Assembly (NCBI GenBank): GCA_035606335.1
Contig: DATNFP010000044.1
Coordinates: 1 to 18,156 of the forward strand
DNA: 18,156 bases
Direction: 5' to 3'
DNA from: DATNFP01 sp035606335
GTDB lineage: Bacteria; Bacteroidota; Bacteroidia; Chitinophagales; Chitinophagaceae
Under the pieces are notes generated by a model. The model saw nothing but the letters and a program-made list of their open reading frames with translations. It did no database searches and was not told the DNA's origin. The position numbers and the translations under genes are program-made. Of the stretch, positions 16,274 through 18,156 are shown piece after piece (position 1 is the stretch's first letter; the number at the start of each line of letters is the position of its first letter).

Positions 16274-16313
16274 TATAAAAGAAGAGGCTGCATTTGCAGC
16301 CTCTTCTTTTATA
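16274..16313. terminator. Bidirectional terminator between convergent genes
   Basis: A perfect 18-bp stem (TATAAAAGAAGAGGCTGC and its complement) with loop ATTT has A-rich and T-rich arms on both sides, so it can stop transcription of the DUF5606-type gene from the left and of the aldehyde dehydrogenase gene from the right. Confidence 0.9.
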
Positions 16314-16335
16314 TATAGCAATGAAAAATGAAAAT

Positions 16336-17841
16336 TTATAATTCGATACATACATTTTTAGGATCTGTAAAGAATCGCAATGCGTCCCATCCCCCCTCGC
16401 GGCCAACACCGCTGTTTTTAAAACCACCAAATGGCGTGCGCAAATCGCGAAGCAGCCAGCAGTTCACCCATATAATGCCACTGCGCACATTTGCAGCCAC
16501 ACGGTTAGCCCGGCTCACATCCTGTGTCCATATTGTTGCAGACAGGCCATAGTCGCTGCTATTTGCAAGCATAAGTGCCTCATCTTCTGTTTTAAATGAC
16601 TGCAATGTTACCACAGGCCCAAATATCTCTTCCATATTGGTACGGCAATGTGGTCCAAGACCTTCAATAATTGTAGGCTCGATAAAATAGCCATCCTTAC
16701 AACGACCATTTAAATGAATGCTATTGCCACCAAGCAATATAGTGCCTCCTTCCTGTTTGGCCAGCTCAATGCAACTCCTCACTTTATCGAAATGCACTTT
16801 GCTTACCATAGCACCCTGTTTCGTACTTTCATCCAGTGGGTCACCTACTGTTAATTTCTTTGCGCGGGCAATGAATTCATTTTTGAATTTTTCATACACA
16901 CTTTCTTCTATCAATATGCGGCTGCCGCAAAGGCATATTTCGCCCTGGTTGCTGAAAGATGATTGTAATGTAATTCGCATCATCTTATCCCAATCGCAAT
17001 CCGCAAAAATGATGTTTGGATTTTTGCCTCCTAATTCCAGCGATATTTTTTTAAACATCGGTGCTGCTGTTGCGGCAATTTCCTTACCTGCGCGTGTGCT
17101 GCCGGTAAACGATATAGCTTTTATATCAGGATGTTGTACAATAGCTGCACCGCAATTTGGACCGTTACCATGCACTATGTTTAATACGCCATCAGGAAGT
17201 CCGGCTTTTTTGCATATCAGGCTCAGTAAGTAGCCTGTCATTGGTGTTACCTCACTTGGTTTGGCGATCACGCAATTACCGGCTGCAATTGCAGGAGCAA
17301 TTTTCCATGTAAATAAGTACAAAGGCAGGTTCCACGGAGATATACAGCCCACAATGCCAATAGGCTGGCGCAATGTATAGTTGATTGCCTTATCCTCCAT
17401 ATTATGGCTCTCTGTAGCAAAATGCATCAATCCAGTTGCAAAAAAGCGGAAGTTGCTCGAAGCGCGTGGAATATCCACTTTTTTGCTAAGCCACAATGGT
17501 TTACCATTATCATTAGTTTCGGCAAGAGCCAATGCATTAAGGTTCTCTTCTATCAGCTCGGCTATGCGGTTCAGTATTTTAAAGCGCTCTTCGGCAGGAG
17601 TAGTGCTCCACAACGGGAAAGCCATTTCCGCAGCACCCACAGCATAAGCCACGTCTTCCCAATCACTGTCCGGGGTTTCACTATATACTTCACCGGTAGC
17701 AGGGTTAACATTAAGAATATATTTGCCATTGATAGGTGCTTTCAGCTCACCGCCTATATAATTGGCAATACGTTCCGGTGCGGTCAAATCCAAATGTATA
17801 TGATGCTTTTCAGAAGCCATTATATTACTTGAGGTACTCAT
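16336..17841 (-). CDS. ALDH8-type aldehyde dehydrogenase, probable 2-aminomuconic semialdehyde dehydrogenase
   Basis: NAD-dependent cytoplasmic enzyme of 501 residues, predicted to oxidise an aldehyde (probably 2-aminomuconic or 2-hydroxymuconic 6-semialdehyde, as in kynurenine or meta-cleavage catabolism) to the acid. Motifs, numbered from ATG 17841: SPWNLPLYLFTWKIAPA with Asn171, AKPSEVTP with the NAD-site Lys194, FTGSTRAGK (245-253), LELGGKNP with Glu269 as general base, NQGEICLCGSR with catalytic Cys303, EEIFGPV (404-410), and NCWLLRDLRTPFGG (460-473), which is characteristic of the ALDH8/hydroxymuconic-semialdehyde group. Start: ATG 17841 lies four bases after a -7 box; ATG 17820 (494 residues) would have a normal short leader and cannot be excluded. 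An upstream TTG is rejected because it overlaps the promoter. No other catabolic gene is adjacent. Confidence 0.93.
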   Translation of the reverse strand: MSTSSNIMASEKHHIHLDLTAPERIANYIGGELKAPINGKYILNVNPATGEVYSETPDSDWEDVAYAVGAAEMAFPLWSTTPAEERFKILNRIAELIEENLNALALAETNDNGKPLWLSKKVDIPRASSNFRFFATGLMHFATESHNMEDKAINYTLRQPIGIVGCISPWNLPLYLFTWKIAPAIAAGNCVIAKPSEVTPMTGYLLSLICKKAGLPDGVLNIVHGNGPNCGAAIVQHPDIKAISFTGSTRAGKEIAATAAPMFKKISLELGGKNPNIIFADCDWDKMMRITLQSSFSNQGEICLCGSRILIEESVYEKFKNEFIARAKKLTVGDPLDESTKQGAMVSKVHFDKVRSCIELAKQEGGTILLGGNSIHLNGRCKDGYFIEPTIIEGLGPHCRTNMEEIFGPVVTLQSFKTEDEALMLANSSDYGLSATIWTQDVSRANRVAANVRSGIIWVNCWLLRDLRTPFGGFKNSGVGREGGWDALRFFTDPKNVCIEL

Positions 17842-17845
17842 ATCA

Positions 17846-17853
17846 CAAAGGTA
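17846..17853 (-). promoter_or_regulatory. -7 promoter box (TACCTTTG) of the aldehyde dehydrogenase gene
   Basis: On the minus strand TACCTTTG, an exact TAnnTTTG, is followed by TGAT and then ATG 17841. Its -33 region falls inside the stem of the upstream terminator. The box argues against translation from the more upstream TTG. Confidence 0.5.
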
Positions 17854-17857
17854 CTTC

Positions 17858-17891
17858 AAAAAGAAAAGCGGTAAATATCATTTACCGCTTT
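17858..17891 (-). terminator. Terminator of the right-edge T9SS gene
   Basis: A perfect 11-bp stem (AAAGCGGTAAA with TTTACCGCTTT, 17865-17891, loop of five) lies 22 bases after the stop codon at 17914. On the minus strand it is followed by TCTTTTT, which leads within a few bases into the next gene's promoter box. Confidence 0.85.
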
Positions 17892-17913
17892 AAAAATCGG
17901 AGATGTATAATTT

Positions 17914-18156
17914 TTATTGTTTTACAAGCTTTATCATTCCCTCATTCCTATTGTTCTTATCAACAACGTTTACAAGATAGATACCTGTACTAAGCTGGCT
18001 ATTAATATTAAAATGCTGCATTTCAGATGTACCATTAAATTCGGTATTGTACACTTTCTGTCCTGTAAGGTTATAAACAGCTAACTCATAAATATGGTTT
18101 TGTTCAAAATTGCCATGAATAGTTAGTTCATTATTTGTTAGGTTACCATTGAAAGC
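17914..18156 (-). CDS. C-terminal end of a T9SS type A cargo protein, 5' part missing
   Basis: Only the last 80 residues are inside the window; the frame stays open to the right edge. They form a type A sorting domain: two short strands (NELTIHG), the LAVYNLTGQKVYN segment, a central strand, STGIYLVNVVD and a final GMIKLVKQ. The domain directs transport across the outer membrane by type IX secretion and is normally cleaved off. The preceding Pro-Asn-Pro-like entry motif would be just outside the window, and the nature of the cargo domain cannot be known. It is on the same strand as the aldehyde dehydrogenase gene but separated from it by a terminator and a promoter, so co-transcription is unlikely. 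Confidence 0.88.
   Translation of the reverse strand, partial: AFNGNLTNNELTIHGNFEQNHIYELAVYNLTGQKVYNTEFNGTSEMQHFNINSQLSTGIYLVNVVDKNNRNEGMIKLVKQ

Noticed and set aside
15655..16293. Minus-strand 212-codon open frame, very rich in Phe, Cys and Ser, opposite the DUF5606-type gene
   Set aside because: It is the antisense of a run of GAA/AAA/GCA codons, spans the terminator hairpin, and its composition is what antisense of a Lys/Glu/Ala tail produces.
15879..16430. Second minus-strand open frame of 183 codons over the same region
   Set aside because: It is also an antisense shadow: it starts inside the aldehyde dehydrogenase gene in another frame, crosses the bidirectional terminator and has a low-complexity Ala/Ser/Phe composition.
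16718..17233. Plus-strand 171-codon open frame opposite the aldehyde dehydrogenase gene
   Set aside because: The minus-strand gene has all catalytic motifs in one uninterrupted frame; the plus-strand frame shows no recognisable domain or promoter.

Overview
The window looks like chromosomal DNA from a member of the Bacteroidota, most probably a Chitinophagaceae- or Sphingobacteriales-like lineage. The evidence is consistent across the window: type IX secretion (T9SS) sorting domains with a YPNP-type entry motif, a giant SprB-repeat protein ending in a gliding-motility-type C-terminal domain, a DUF5606-type protein, promoter boxes of the Bacteroidota form TAnnTTTG, and a lack of obvious Shine-Dalgarno sequences. 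I cannot assign a genus from sequence alone. No rRNA, tRNA, CRISPR array, transposase or phage gene was recognised.

Layout. (1) Positions 1-2552, minus strand: the first 850 codons of a UvrD/PcrA-type helicase with the beginning of a C-terminal PD-(D/E)XK nuclease domain, cut by the left edge. (2) 2672-3181, plus: a secreted thioredoxin-like protein with a CDHC active site and a good promoter. (3) 3318-5400, plus: two tandem paralogous LamG-fold proteins with T9SS type A sorting domains, preceded by three 21-bp-phased TTCGT motifs and followed by a clear terminator. (4) 5480-10686: an AT-rich surface-glycan segment containing a GT4 glycosyltransferase (plus), a minus-strand run of FkbM methyltransferase, class I methyltransferase and GT2 glycosyltransferase, and a divergent Wzx-like flippase (plus). 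(5) 10945-15495, plus: a 1516-residue surface protein with 13 very regular 77-78-residue SprB-type repeats and a T9SS type B-like C-terminus. (6) 15604-16260, plus: a DUF5606-type protein with a lysine/alanine-rich repeated tail. (7) 16336-17841, minus: an ALDH8-type aldehyde dehydrogenase, probably 2-aminomuconic semialdehyde dehydrogenase. (8) 17914-18156, minus: the C-terminal 80 residues of another T9SS type A cargo, cut by the right edge.

How the genes fit together: four of the proteins are predicted T9SS cargo, and a polysaccharide assembly/modification segment lies between two sets of them. This suggests a cell-surface region (adhesins, glycan-binding proteins, surface polysaccharide), with housekeeping DNA-repair and catabolic genes at the edges. 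That functional link is inference.

I did not find a clearly new multi-gene system. The most unusual observations are the phased operator-like array before the LamG pair, a near-identical internal tract shared by the two LamG paralogues (probable gene conversion), the clockwork cysteine spacing of the SprB-type repeats, promoter boxes four bases from start codons (possible leaderless transcripts), a terminator abutting a promoter, and a stop-on-stop convergent overlap.
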